Below, piece by piece: positions 30,815 to 43,103 of a stretch of 64,000 nucleotides of DNA. Source of the DNA: Nereocystis luetkeana (Eukaryota; Sar; Phaeophyceae; Laminariales; Laminariaceae); NCBI GenBank assembly GCA_031213475.1, contig JARUPZ010000010.1, positions 7,108,776 through 7,172,775 on the forward strand. The letters run 5' to 3'. A program made the position numbers and the translations under genes. The notes under the pieces are model-generated. The model was not told where the DNA came from, ran no database searches, and saw only the letters and a list, made by a program, of their open reading frames with translations. Each line of letters opens with the position of its first letter. Position 1 is the stretch's first letter.

Positions 30815-32050
30815 TATCGACAGTCGAAGACACGGATATTTTTCTTGCTGTGCAGTATTCCTCGAGCGCAAAAAAAAAGGGGGGAGAGGCTGTGTCGCCC
30901 TGATTGACTTAAAATTTAAGTCACACACACCAACGCTAGAAAACTCGCGCATGCCAGTGACGAGCTGCCCGTGGTGTTCGAAAAGGCATGGAATCCGAGG
31001 AGTAAATTGATGGTTCTGCTGTATTCATTTAGACTACCATGCATGTCAAAATGTGTACGACTCTATTGATCAGCCCAACCCGATCGACCGTAAGTACTTT
31101 CGTTGTCACATGTTACATGTAGTGCTGTTGTTGGAGAGTATCTCGCTGCTGGTATCGAAACAGTAGGGAGTACTTATAAACCTTGTTGCGGGATGAGCGC
31201 CTCCCGTAGAGGGTACTATTACGGTGGCCCATAATAAATAACCCCTCAAAACAGCATTTTGTTCATCTCGGAATAATTGTTTTGGTCCCGAAGTATTTCC
31301 TTTTTTTATGACGGAACGTATTTGCACCTCAACTATTTTTCGACCACACTGACACACAGAAAATCATCTAAACTATGAGGGTAGATTCGATGGAAAGCTG
31401 AAGACATCAGCTGTCCAAAGATTCGATGGAAAGCTGAAGACATCAGCTTTCCAACGAACCTACGTGTAGCCGAAATTATACGGTTTGGGGTGAGGAAGAG
31501 ATGAGTGAAAATGGGTCCTCAAAAACATACTGGTTTTCAACGGGGGAGAAGCCCCCAACCCACGTTGTGCTATTAATAGGAAATACACGTATTTGGCATC
31601 ACCGGAAAGCTCATGATTTGGGCCGTGCATCGCTGTGACTAGTTTTGCAAGAACCGCGTTCGTTCCGGAGCTATAAGCGCTCCAAGAAGGGAACCTCAAT
31701 CCCCCTGGATCACCTCTGCCTCATCTGCAGCCCCATTCTTTCGCTTACAAGTAGCACCGTTGGAAAGCTGGGATCCTCAGCTTTCCGTGTAACCTAACCC
31801 AAGATCTTTAATGTCCCTGTGTGTGTCTGTGCTCGAGTTAATATGTCCAGATGCCAATATTTTCTGGCATAATATTTCAATAAACAGGGACAATGATAGC
31901 CAACCAAACAAATTATCTTGGAAGATACAAACAAAAAGTGAATCCACACGGGGTCATTTATTATGGGCCACCGTAATACCGTAAGTTGGAAACTGTAGTT
32001 ACGGATAACGCACCATGCTACAGTGCTCGGATCCAGCTCAAATCTCGACC
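30815..32050 (+). mobile_element. Family X fragment D, interrupted by a TA-target element
   Basis: 30815-31218 is collinear with X copy L 38633-39117 (shared TTTCTTGCTGTGC, GATTTAAGTCACACACACC, TGTACGACTCTA, GTCACATGT). The match resumes after the insertion at 31979 (GTAAGTTGGAAACTGTAG, then GATAAC...ACCATG) as in L at 39115-39165. Homology is lost after about 32050. Confidence 0.65.
31219..31976. mobile_element. 758-bp TA-target inverted-repeat element (non-autonomous)
   Basis: TIRs of 21 bp start TTACGGTGGCCCATAATAAA on both sides, with TA at 31217-31218 and 31977-31978. The X copies L and R provide the empty site. The TIR is related to that of the 105-bp MITE at 11524. The interior contains a 37-bp tandem duplication (GATTCGATGGAAAGCTGAAG at 31386 and 31423) and further GGAAAGCTG motifs, but no transposase frame. 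Confidence 0.8.
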
Positions 32051-33639
32051 AGCGTGTCCGGACGGGCTTCCTGTGTCGACGTACTTAGTGTTTTGCCGAA
32101 AAGTGCTCGTGCGAAGAGAAAAGTTGCGAAAAGAACGAAAACTCACAAACATAACTATACATGAAAGTAACCGCGGAAAAAAAACTATCGAAAAGAAATG
32201 TCGCATGCGCAATATACCAAGCTCCAAAAAAGTTTGGGTTCAGCAAGTACCGGCACGACATGCCGCGACATGCCGTGGCATGCCACGGACACTGCCACGA
32301 TATGCCGCGGACGTACCGAAGCCACAACACGCAGGATCAGGAAGTAGCCATGAACGAGGTCGGCCCGCACCCAGCGGGAAAACAAAAATATAAAAAACTA
32401 ACACTATCGTCAGACTAGCGTAAAAAGGCAAGCACGACGATGCAGTAGCCAAGGCAGCTGCAAATTACACAATCGGCGAAACATCTTGCGAGATGAGCGC
32501 TCAAACAGCAACAAGGTGAACACACGCCGTTGGAGCTGAAAAAACCGCGGCTGCAGGTACTAGCCCGCCTAATGAGGAAAGTACAAAAAACGCCAGCGCC
32601 ACAAATACAGTAATGAAACGCTTAACTGCAACCTTAACATATACCCGTAATGAGTAGGAAATACAGCAGCTTACATGTGAAAACTGCAAGGAATAAACAC
32701 AGATAGGAAGTAAAATCGAATTAAAATGCCAAAGTCGATAGCCTTTCCAGGACAGTGAGAAGAGGGCCGTAACCGGACACAAAGAGGTGACAAGGTTGTA
32801 AATAACGGACTATCGATCTAAAGCAACAACTACTACGCTGAATAGCACGAATAGAAACCCAGCTGGAAACAGTGCGATTAAACAAGCTACGTAACGAGAA
32901 CAAAAGAGTCAGGGGACCGTAGCCACAACACGCAGAATCAGGCTGGCGGAGTCGTCGCCGGAGGAGTCAATGAGCCCCACCTCGTCTGAAGTTTCTCGCA
33001 CCCATGACAAGGGTGCACAGAAGCAGTGTGAGTGTTGTCGGGGATGCAAGTAGTCCCGTCGGCATGGAGGTACTTCAAGACGGGTGTTCCCTTCTTGGTA
33101 GGCCTCCGGCGGGGTCCGTCACATAGGAATGTAGGAGGTGTCTCAAATTAAATCCTTTCTGCAAGCCACACAAGGCAGGGGACAATAGCTGGTCTCTTTG
33201 GACGTGGCAGAGACGCCCGTGGTGCGCTTGGTGGAGCTGGTAGAGGTTCACGAGGACGAGGAAAAACAAACGCAGATGAGAGAGGGGAAAGCCGAAATGT
33301 AAGAGGCTGTGGGGAGGTGCCCAGTTACACATAATAATAGATTATTACACCCAGATTTACTTTCCTTCGTAAGCCGAACACATAACGAGAATGGCATATA
33401 GCAGGCCAAAAATCGACAATATACCCTTGAAGGTACTCGTAGTGCATCGGACAGCAGAAAATATACTGGCCTCTACAGTAACAGCACGGGAACCGAGAAC
33501 CACAACTTGGGGGTTCGGGAGGGTCAACATAATGTTCGATTTACGGTCTAAGCCTCATGACTCATGACGGCTGGGAAAGAAGGGTGAGGCAAAAGTAGGA
33601 TAAGGCATAGACATACTTACTTTTGTCTTTCTCGTGAAA
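32051..33639. other. No gene recognised; local inverted repeats
   Basis: A cluster of self-complementary GACATGCCGCGACATGCCGT / GGCATGCCACGG motifs lies at 32254-32310. The minus strand at about 32950-33330 has short frames with clustered Cys (for example CHGCEKLQ), but they do not join into a protein that I recognise. Nothing else is supported. Confidence 0.4.
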
Positions 33640-34556
33640 TCGCCGGGTTGATCCATCCCTGGCCTTTCAGGCCTCTCACTTCGACACCGCCTCCTTCAAT
33701 TAATTGCCGGACCTCTCTATACTTTCCAGCCTTTCTTTGTTTCCTACACTTTTTTTCGCGAGGACCTTTTTCGGTGTTGTGTTCGTACGTGTACCCAGAG
33801 CACGGCAGCGCGGGTGAGCCCGGAGCCATCGCGGGTATGCGAGGGCGCTGGCCAGTAGAGGGACGGACGGAAGGAGCGCGGTCGCCTGTTTCGTGGCTAG
33901 GCGCAGCGTGTCCATCGAGACACGAGGCAAGCATGAAGCGGCTTTGAATTCGTTGCTGCTGCTGCGAGCAATCCAGCGTTCCCAAATTGGAGAAATTTAT
34001 AAGGGCCGGTTCTGACTGTAAAAAAATATTCAAGCGGTGCATATTTCTCGAACAAATATTTATGTACAGAGAGCGAACGAGGGCCATGGTCGAGCGGGCG
34101 AACGAGGGCCATGGTGAGCACCGGGCTTCACGCGAGGCGGGCCACGGGGCTCACTAGGGCAGAGAGGCAGTGGAGCTCGACCCGGACCGAATCGATGGCG
34201 AGGTGATCGCGGTTGGGTGGGGAGCGTCGAGGCTGACAGGAGATGACAGAGGTTGCGATTTGTTTTTGAGAGGCGCAGCCATGACAAACCCGACGGCGCG
34301 GCAGGATTTTTTTTTAAATCAAACTTTCGTGTTTACTTGATTTTCAATATTTTCCGACCGTTTTTTTTCGTTCTTGTTTTTCGCTTCTTCTGTCGTTTTG
34401 TTCGAGTACGAGACGTCTGTCCTCGTTTTTTTTCACTTGATCATAAGGACCTACCTGCTGCGCTCTCAGAGAGTCTACGACAAATAATTCGCGCTTTTAC
34501 GATCCTTGCTTTCCCGACGTTCTTGGCTTTCTTTGCTTTCTTCTATCCTCGCTAAT
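33640..34556 (+). repeat. Repeat family Y, copy 1
   Basis: Shares with 36448-37110 the ordered blocks CATCCCTGGCCT, TTGCCGGACCT, GAGCGCGGTCGCC, AGACACGAGG, GCACCGGRCTTCACGCGAGG and GACCGAATCG. Its 3' end (34437-34556) matches 45060-45178 on the opposite strand. The unit is about 0.9 kb. No coding frame is conserved between the copies. It is probably a non-autonomous element of unknown class. A 24-bp duplication (GCGAACGAGGGCCATGGT) lies at 34073-34115. Confidence 0.65.
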
Positions 34557-34940
34557 TTCAAGATAAAAAATCACACTAATTTCAAGACATTATTTCCACT
34601 CTAAAATCGAGATATATTTTTCAAAGAGTAAAAAAAAGTGAAAAAAAAGGATCTCCAAAACTTCGGTCAGAATCGAAAACGCCCTAAAACTGGGCGAGTT
34701 AGCCGTTCTGTAGACTAATTTCAAGATAAAAAGCTCCGACAAACAAAAATCGGGAAAAAAATGTTTTTTTTTTGTTTTGGTCCGATACAAGGGCTCCGCA
34801 TAGGTGCCGGCATGTATGATACGTACGTACCAGCAGTACGTACTTACAGCAATGCGTATTTTGCCGCATTGCACCATGAATCTATTGGCATTTTCAAGTC
34901 GGTCTTTGCACCACATCGTGGACCTCTTCCGCCCCTTTCC

Positions 34941-34984
34941 TTGCACGAGCGTAGCGGACGGCGTCAGCCGCCCTCGGAGTGGAG
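34941..34984. repeat. GAGCGTAGCGGACGG hairpin, copy 1
   Basis: GAGCGTAGCGGACGGCGTCA is followed by GCCGCCCTCGGAGTGGAGC: an interrupted palindrome with the same outline as the copies at 35476 and 35957. Confidence 0.55.
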
Positions 34985-35475
34985 CTTCGCTTTCTTCACG
35001 ATCTTTTTTCGTGTTGGAAAATAGATATTCACCTTATGTCCTCTGTGTTTGCCGATATACAGCCGGTCGTAGGCTAGTGGTCAGCTTCAAAGGCTACTAG
35101 CATTGGTACCCGAGGTCAAACTCCACCGTGGTGAGATTTTGACTTTATTTGAAAATATAAAAAGGAACCAATTGCTGAGAGCGCCTTCGTGGCGTGGGTA
35201 GGCGGAATCCGACGCAAGTCGACGAGGCAAGATAGTGCTGACCTATTTTCGCGATAAAAATGCAAGGCACGTACCGTAGTGGGGAGCGGGAGAAGAGCCT
35301 ACTTAATGCTGTAGTGACCCCGGATCTCAGTTACGACTAAAAAGAAGGGCGAAGATATGAAATGGGATGGACTAAAATGTGGACCTCTTGCCGTTATCAA
35401 GTCGCCAGTTGCAGCTAATTTATGTTCCTCTTTTACCCTTTCTTTTCACATTATTTGGTTCTATTCTGCCTTCTG

Positions 35476-35518
35476 CGAGCTTAGCGGGCGGTGTTGGCCG
35501 CCCGCGCAGCGGAGCATG
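35476..35518. repeat. GAGCTTAGCGGGCGG hairpin, copy 2
   Basis: GCGGGCGG and CCGCCCGC pair around TGTTGG. The flanks GAGCTTA / GCAGCGGAGC match copy 1. Confidence 0.65.
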
Positions 35519-35956
35519 CATATAGTTCGGCGTACTTCTGTGCTGCTGTAGCACATGCTGGGTGTGTGGGTGGGTGGTATTTGTTGTCGTTGCTGTTGCT
35601 GTAGTTGTCGATCTACTGTTCGTCACACCATACTATTAATACTCTGTTGTTGTACTATTAATACCACGCATAGTCCCGAAAAAGGCACAAATCACACCCA
35701 AAGCGCAGCGCCGTGCTGTGAGCCGTGTTGCTGTGCTTCATCTTTATTTCGAACTCACAGCTGTGTTATCCTCCTCCTGGAGAGTGGAGAGCTCTACGAG
35801 TATCTATCTGTAAGCCGTGTTGCTGTGCTTTCTCTTTCGAACATACAGCTTTGTTGTCCTGGAGCATGGAGCTCTTGGCATTGGCAAGTCGCCTGTTGTT
35901 TCCTTCTTCATTTATGTGCCACCTGTGACTTTCTTTCACATTCTGTCGTGTCCTTC

Positions 35957-36000
35957 ATGAGCGAGCGTAGCGGGCGGAACCGTCCGCTACGCGAAGTGCC
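35957..36000. repeat. GAGCGTAGCGGGCGG hairpin, copy 3
   Basis: GCGTAGCGGGCGG pairs with CCGTCCGCTACGC around AA, giving a nearly perfect 13-bp stem with one G-T. Confidence 0.7.
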
Positions 36001-36447
36001 TTGTATCACATACCACAGTATAGTTAGACCGCGTGCTGCTGCATGTACATACTGGCTTACATAGAGGACTACTACTACTGCTACAGCAGTTGTACACATA
36101 CTGGTAGGCGTTTGCTGGTGCACTCTTTCAGACTATTATTTCTTCAGGTGGTCTATAACTATCCTACAAACAACAGCAGCAGCAGTACACACCAGGTATC
36201 ATAATACTCTCCTGCTGAGAACAGAACGATAAAGATGTTGGATAGTAGCCTCACTTCCTAAGCAAGTGATAACCCAAACAGCAAGACGACTAACCTCGTC
36301 TGTTAGGTTCAACTGCAGTGTACAGCATATAAGGACCATCCCAATTGAATTTTAATATACAAACGGCCATTATATTCCGGTTCAGAGACAATTTGTATTT
36401 CACGTGGTCTATTACCATAGAACTACATACTTAGATCACAACCCCTG

Positions 36448-37110
36448 AGCGTGCTCGGTTGGTACATCCCTGGCCTCTCAGAGCTCCCACTTCCAAAACG
36501 CCTCCTTTCATTACTTGCCGGACCTTTCCAGCAGTTCTTTGTTTTCTCCATTACCCCAGGCACTCTCGGTCCTTTCTTCTTTTTTTCTTCTTTCGTTTCA
36601 TGTGCGTGCGTGTGTACTCTGAGTACGGCACCGCGGGAGAGCCCGGCACCGTCGCCGGTGTCAGTGGGTGTTGGCGGGTAGAAGGGGGGTTGCAAGGAGC
36701 GCGGTCGCCGCTTTCGTGCCTAGGCGTCGCGTGTGCCTCGAGACACGAGGGACGCATGAACGGGCTTTGTCTGGCTTCCGTTTATGATTTTTGATAGAGT
36801 ATGTACGAGTTATAAAGGTCGTTCGGGATGGCAAGATAATGTTCAAGCGGTGCATATTTTTGCGACCATGCTGAAGTTGAAAGAAGTAGGTGTGCAGTTT
36901 GAACACCAACGATATCGAGCTGGCGAACGGAGGCCACGGTGAGCACCGGACTTCACGCGAGGCGGGCGACGGGGCTGATTGTGGCAGAGAGTGATAAAAG
37001 CTTTACTCGGACCGAATCGGTGACGAGGTGGTCGCGAGAGGGGCGGGCGGCGTACGAGGCTGACAGTGAAGCTCTTCTGTGCGATTTGTTTCTTTTCTTC
37101 TTTTCGACCG
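36448..37110 (+). repeat. Repeat family Y, copy 2
   Basis: Same blocks and order as 33640-34556 but truncated on the 3' side. Homology ends where the sequence turns into an unrelated C/T-rich stretch. The copies are clearly diverged. Confidence 0.65.
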
Positions 37111-37269
37111 GGTGTAAGGTGTTCCAATCAGGCAGAACATTTATGCACCAGAGGGGATGTACAACGCGATCCACTGATGATCAGGTAAATAAATACCAGG
37201 TACACTATATGCCGGCATCCACGCGAAGCCCTTGTGACAGACGAAAAAAACGGTACAAAAAAATAGGGT

Positions 37270-37390
37270 CGGGCACCACTCGGTCGACCGCGCGCCCGAC
37301 GCCGCTCGGTCGACCGTGGTGGCCTTGGGCCGCCTTTGTCGATCGCTCGCCGCCGCCGCTCGCTCGGTCGCTCGCTCGCCGTCGCCCTTG
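37270..37390. repeat. GGTCGACCG / CGCTCGCTCGG simple repeat
   Basis: Two CTCGGTCGACCG palindromes are followed by a run of GCTCGCTCGGTCGCTCGCTC. Low complexity, no coding meaning. Confidence 0.7.
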
Positions 37391-37454
37391 TTAATAGTAT
37401 AGTACTCGTGGGTATTCTGTACTGCATTGCACTCTATGCGATTTTTTCAAGGCT

Positions 37455-38160
37455 ATGTTCCGTAGGGTACGTACCGAAGTATACCGGGGGAATTTTTTCG
37501 TTAAATACCGGTACCCGACACTTCGGTAGGTTCGGTATGGCCTCGATACCGGTACCCGACTCTTCGGTAAGTTCGGTATTTTTCCAATACCGGTTTACCC
37601 GACACTTCGGTATTTTTAGTACGCCCACCCAAATATACCCCAGTAACCGGTATACCCTCGACCGCATTCCCGGGGGTACCGGTATTTGTTCGGTACTGGG
37701 CTCGATACCCTACCGAACACTTCGGTAAGTGCGGTACTTTTTCAATACCGGTACCCGACGCTTCGGTAAGTTCGGTATTGTTTCGATACGGGTACCCGAC
37801 ACTTCAGTAAGTTCGTTACTTTTCCAATACCGGTACCCGACACTTCGGTAAGTTCAGTACGTTTTCAATACCGGTACCCGATACTTCGGTAAGTTCGGTA
37901 CGCCTACCCTAATATACCCGGGTACCGGTATGCCCTCGACCACGATACCGGCGGTGATCGGTGCGGCCTCGATACCGGGGAATCGGGCATTTATGCAATA
38001 CGGATACACATTGTGATTCGGTACTTTTTCAAAACCGGTACCGGATACCGGTATTTCGGTAAGTTCGGTAATTTCTCAATACCAGTACCCCGACACTTCG
38101 GTTCGGTACGCGCAAATATTTTACCCCCCGTACCAGTATACCCTATCGAATACACCTTGG
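37455..38160. repeat. Minisatellite of ~42-bp TACCGGTACCCGACACTTCGG units
   Basis: Units of the form ATACCGGTACCCGACACTTC followed by GGTAAGTTCGGTAYTTTTTC recur about 13 times with variable spacing. Each unit includes self-complementary ACCGGT and GGTACC, so the array is rich in short palindromes. Confidence 0.75.
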
Positions 38161-38347
38161 GATTTTTTTCGTTGCGTACACGTACATTACTACCTGCATA
38201 CCGATACCTTTTCTTCTTCGACTCTGGAGACTAGCAACGCGAATGATACTCATTAGCTCGCGATACTGACACAATGTGGTATAATAGTGTACCATTTTGT
38301 AGTGTCACACAGCAGCGTACTTGAAATGAGTTGTTTTTGTATGCTAT

Positions 38348-38573
38348 GGATGTAGGTATACAATGGAGTGTCCTCGGCGGGGGAGGCCATTGTCTAGGTC
38401 ATGGAAACCCCGTATCGGCTGTAGTGGTCGATACGGATGCTCTGTGGCGCTACCTGGGGTTGGTCAATCCCACCAAAGAACGAAAGAAACAAGTCAAACC
38501 ATATCCTGTTCACACACCGTGCATGAGTATTGTCTATCACGTGCCTGTCTGTTAATCACACGTCGCACTTGCT
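38348..38573 (+). repeat. X 5' LTR remnant of copy L
   Basis: Matches the central part of the 3' LTR (44296-44519) over GATGTAGGTATACAAYGGAG, GGGGGAGGCCATTGTCT and CACACCRTGCATGAGTATT. Both LTR ends are missing. The frame that translates here recurs in every LTR copy and should not be read as a gene. Confidence 0.75.
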
Positions 38574-40267
38574 GAGCAGTTTTTTTTCTTTGCCGTCACT
38601 TACCTCAACCGGGACGCAAGATTTCTGCAGTGGTCAATAAGGACATTCTTCTTGCTGTGCGGTACTCCTCGAGCAAAACAATGGGGGGGGTAGGCTGGGT
38701 CGCCCTGACGGACTTCTGATTTAAGTCACACACACCAACAATAGGAACTCGCGCAGCGCAGGCCGTAATAGGGTGGACTACCGATGTAGGAACTTGGGCA
38801 TGAACGCAGCGAACTACCGGTAGCAAGTGTAACAAGACACATACCAGCGACGAACTGCCCGGGTGTTCGGAAAGACATGGAATCTGATTATTAATAGTGT
38901 ACATAGTAAGTTGTGGGCTCGGCTGTATCCATTTAGACTACCATGGCAATACGTATGTGTACGACTCTAATAATCAGCCCAACCTGAGCGACAGCAGTAT
39001 TTTCGTGGTCACATGTCACATGTAACTGCTGTTGTTGAAGTATACCTCGCTGCGGGTATCGAAAAAGGGAGTACTTTTGAATATCGTTGCGGGAGGAGCG
39101 CCTTCCGTAGATGGTTCTAAGTTTGAAGTTGTACGTAGGAACCGATAACCTACCATGCCCCGAGCACTGAGTAATAGCTGCCTGGAACAAAGGCGCCTCA
39201 ACTTGAAAATTACACAGAAAAGGCGTATCCACGGCTACAATACCATCAGTAGTCTATACACTACGCAGTTTCACACGATGCTCAAAAAAATGAGAAGATG
39301 GTATACCACGGTACCAGTATATTATACGACGACTTGCATTACCGTACGTACACGACCAAGAATATGAATAGTAACGATATTACATTTAATGTGGAAAAAA
39401 GACAGGGAACCATACTGCTACTACCACTGCTGTACTCTGTACCTGCAGTTTTTAATTTTTTTCTTCCCCGAACTGGGTGAGCTCTTGATACACGGTTAAG
39501 CATACAGGGGGGGCATCTCGCAGTATGTATGTCTTTGACAACATCAATAAAGGGCATTTATAGGCTATATATGATACTACACACTCCCGTAAAACTGTAG
39601 GCCGTATGGCAAAAACCTACGGAACATTTCGTCCATCTCTCTTCCCATCTTTTCGAGTCATCATGTTAACCCGTTGAAAAGCGACATACCAGGTATCAGG
39701 ATGTACCAGACACACCTTATGTACACGAGAATCTGGTATTCATACGGGGCATACTACGGTGATGAAGCTGGGTACAAATGACGATTTTTAGTCGAAGGCC
39801 ACATATCATACGTGGAGGATGCATCCACAGTATATACAGTATTCATACCACGATCAATATAACCCTTCATGGGACTGAAGGTCGCACGGCAAAAGCTCTC
39901 TAGATCCTTGGGTCCATCGTTCCTCTTGCTTTCACAAGCGTGGAGACGTTTAACTTTGGCCCCACACGCCCCTACACACATACGGGATGAGTGTCCCCCA
40001 CTATCAGCAAAGTAATGTTGTTGGGAAGCCGTTCAGCTGTGCAGTGTACGGCACGTTACTATTCGGGGGTAGATGAAAGCTACGTTGAAACAACTGAGGG
40101 CACACGACGAGAGTCATAGCGGGTTGTTATGGTCTCCGAGTACCCGATACGTTGGAATTCCACTTGTTTCACCCGTTCGGGTCTTCTCACCCGGTAAGTT
40201 GGCATTTCACTGGCTTTCCCTGGTATTTTGACCCGGTACGTGGCCATAGGAAACAACCATACTCATT

Positions 40268-40549
40268 AGCTTCCGCGCACACAATTATTCCGTCAATTAT
40301 AAGAAATAAGAACGGACAACCCAGGCGATAGGCATGTTTGCAAAATTGTGATATGAGGTGATCGTGCTCTTTGTATAATCCCACGTTCTATTTTGCATAC
40401 TATGTTATAGCTTCCGCGCACATAATTAGTCCGTCAATCATAAGAAATACGAACGGACAACCCAGGCGATGGGAATGTTTGCAAAACTGTGATATGAGGT
40501 GATCGTGTTCTTTCTACAATCCCACGTTCCATCTTGCATACTCTGTTAT
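40268..40549. repeat. 141-bp tandem duplication inside X copy L
   Basis: AGCTTCCGCGCACAYAATTA...CATACTATGTTAT is present twice in direct tandem. The equivalent pair is at about 57310-57595 in copy R, so the duplication predates the separation of the copies. Confidence 0.8.
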
Positions 40550-42389
40550 GGGATACTCGTTATATGCATACATCCACATGTTTTCGGTGTTGCCTGCCTT
40601 GTAGGAGGGTGATTCGTGTGATATGCTGTTGGGTATTCCCGCTGCCGATGGTGCTCTGCCTGTTTGTTTCGTAAGGCTTTGAAGATACTTATCTGGTCAA
40701 TACATGCAGGCATACTCGTTGCTCGTGCTCCATTTGCCTGTTGCTCGTGCTCGATTGTTCGCTCGTTTTTCATGATCGCACACACATGCATATTCGTTAA
40801 TAAATGACTCCATGCCATTGACCACATATTGTCTTCAAAACCAAATGCAACCGACCGGTGTCGATACAAGATAAAGGTGCCGTACGTACTAATACACGCA
40901 TGCTCTCGTGGACCGTTTGCTCGGTTAGGTGATGACGGAAACTAACAATGTCGAGCCTTACGCCGTTTGGGCGTACATAACCACCCTGTAGAACGATGAA
41001 CCCCTGGACAACAACGTGCATTGTCGGCTGGCAAACATGGAACTTTCAAGAAATCCACGTATATTGTGATGACTGTGGTGTAGTTTGTGAACACAGGAAA
41101 AATATCTCTCTAGGATCAAATGAAGGGCACGGACACTGGTTGCGCTGGATGTCGACGGGTAGAAATAATGGTTTAAGGTGAAGAACACACACACAATACG
41201 TGCAGAGTACGAGTGGAGCACATACGGCCGCATTACCTTATTCATCCCGACTGCTGTAAAGTATGTATGGTATCTTCAGCATGCCGAGCTGGTATCACAT
41301 CACACTGGATACGGCAGGCACGACGCACGCATTCTGTCCAAGAACAGAGAGAGATAGCAATGCGACACCAACGAATAAATAAAATCTATCCACCTAGTGG
41401 CACCGGGCATATTGGTACTGGTAGTTACAAACCACCCGGCACTAGATTATCGATTACCAGGATGTCAACACAGCAGTTACATATGCACGAATATTGGAAA
41501 ACCGTGAAAACAGGCGTTTTTTTACATTCGTGCTGAAAGGACCTCGGAGAGTTGGCCTCTATCCGGAGCGCTTTGCCTGTAGCAAGGGTGACTGCTCTTC
41601 CAGAGCAAATACATGCATCCTAAGCGGTGGATACGAGATACACAATGCAAATCAAACTGAGGAGAGAAAACCTGATAGTTTCCGATAGGAAAACAAAGCC
41701 CTTCCCCAGCGCGCATACTCAGGCGCCGTAGTAGTCGCTGACTCAGTCAACGGAGAATCAACCGAGCTTGACTTTCTTTGTTCAAGTATCTGACACGGTT
41801 CCCAATGACGACTGGGCATATTCACCGTTTGAGTACTGCACTCCTCCTGCACATGTACATGATATTGACCCTAATTTCCAAGTGCTTTGTCCCCGCATTG
41901 GGAGGGCAGTTCTGTATAGGCCACATATGCCCAATGCCCAAACTAAAGGTTCCCTTCATTTGCGAACGAGATCGTGAAGTTGTTGAGCGTACCACGCACC
42001 TGTTGTGTCGTCCGTATCCAAGCATCGGGTGATCCGCCTGATCGGAGAAGAACGGTTGTAGGAATTCTAGATTGCATGACAAATGCTGGAAAACATGCTG
42101 TAGGCATGATGCAACCAAACAGGATACCTTCCGATTTGACCCTTCAAGATTAGTGGCCCAGTGTTGGAGACACGAATCGTAAGGTGGGATTGGGATGCCA
42201 AAACGCAGAAGGTAGTTTCCGTGCTGGGCGGGTGTTTGTCACCACCTTTCTACTCCTACTTTCACGAAAATCGTTATACAAAGGGTACGATCTGGAAGTG
42301 GTGGTGGATGAATGACGTTTGAGGACTCATGAATTAGTTTTAGCACGAAAGGGTCTCACCAGTGGACACTGTTCGGGCTGGGGGGGTAT

Positions 42390-43045
42390 CGTGAACGCCA
42401 GTGCCTTCAAACGGCTTACTTACGCGGAGCCACGTCAGTACTTGGGGGGGTGGCGTGAAGGTGGCGTGAACGTCAGTGCCTTCAAACGACCTACTTACTC
42501 GGAGTCAAGTCAGTACCTTTAAACGTGGCGTAACGTCAGTGCCTTCAAACGGCAAACTTACGCGAAGTCACGTCAGTACTTGGGGGGGTGGCGTGAAGGT
42601 GGCGTGAACGGCAGTGCCTTCAAACGACTTACTTACTCGGAGTCATGTCAGTATCTTCAAACGTGGCGTGAACGTCAGTGCCTTCGAACGACTTACTTAC
42701 TCGGAGTCACGTCAGTACCTTCAAACATGGCGTGAATGTCAGTGCCTTCAAACGACTTCTTACTCGGAGGCACGTCAGTGAAGGTGGCGTGAACGTCAGT
42801 GCCTTCAAACGACTGACTTACTTACTCGGAGTCATGTCAGTACCTTCAAACGTTGCGTGAACGTCAGTGCCTTCAAACGACTTACTTACTCGGAGTCACG
42901 TCAGTATCTTCAAACGTGGCGTGAACGTCAGTTCCTTCAAACAACTTGCTTGCTCGGAGTCATGTCAGTACTTGAGGGGGTGGCGTGAACGTCTGAACCT
43001 TAAAACGACTTACTTACTCGGAGTTAAACGCCAGTATCTTCAAAC
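42390..43045. repeat. ~58-bp minisatellite in X copy L
   Basis: About ten units combining GTGGCGTGAACGTCAGTGCC, TTCAAACGACTTACTTACTC and GGAGTCACGTCAGTACCTTC, with variable spacing. The same array in the opposite orientation is at 54665-55430, and about two units survive at 16425-16660, so it is an integral part of family X. Confidence 0.8.
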
Positions 43046-43103
43046 GACCACACTAGGGGTGCACCAAACGTTCCTGAGCAAAGTTTCACACAGAGCTTGC
43101 AAA

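Larger units (their letters stand above)
34557..36447. other. No gene recognised; carries three G+C hairpin repeats and CAG/CTG tracts
   Basis: Short T-rich and triplet-rich stretches with several small open frames but no recognisable protein. The three dispersed hairpins are listed separately. A short segment is repeated within 35700-35860 (GTGTTGCTGTGCTT, ACACAGCTKTGTT), giving similar Cys-rich frames. Confidence 0.45.

Noticed and set aside
42390-43045. CRISPR-like array of regularly spaced repeats
   Set aside because: The units are contiguous minisatellite copies without unique spacers, the window is eukaryotic, and no cas-like gene is present.
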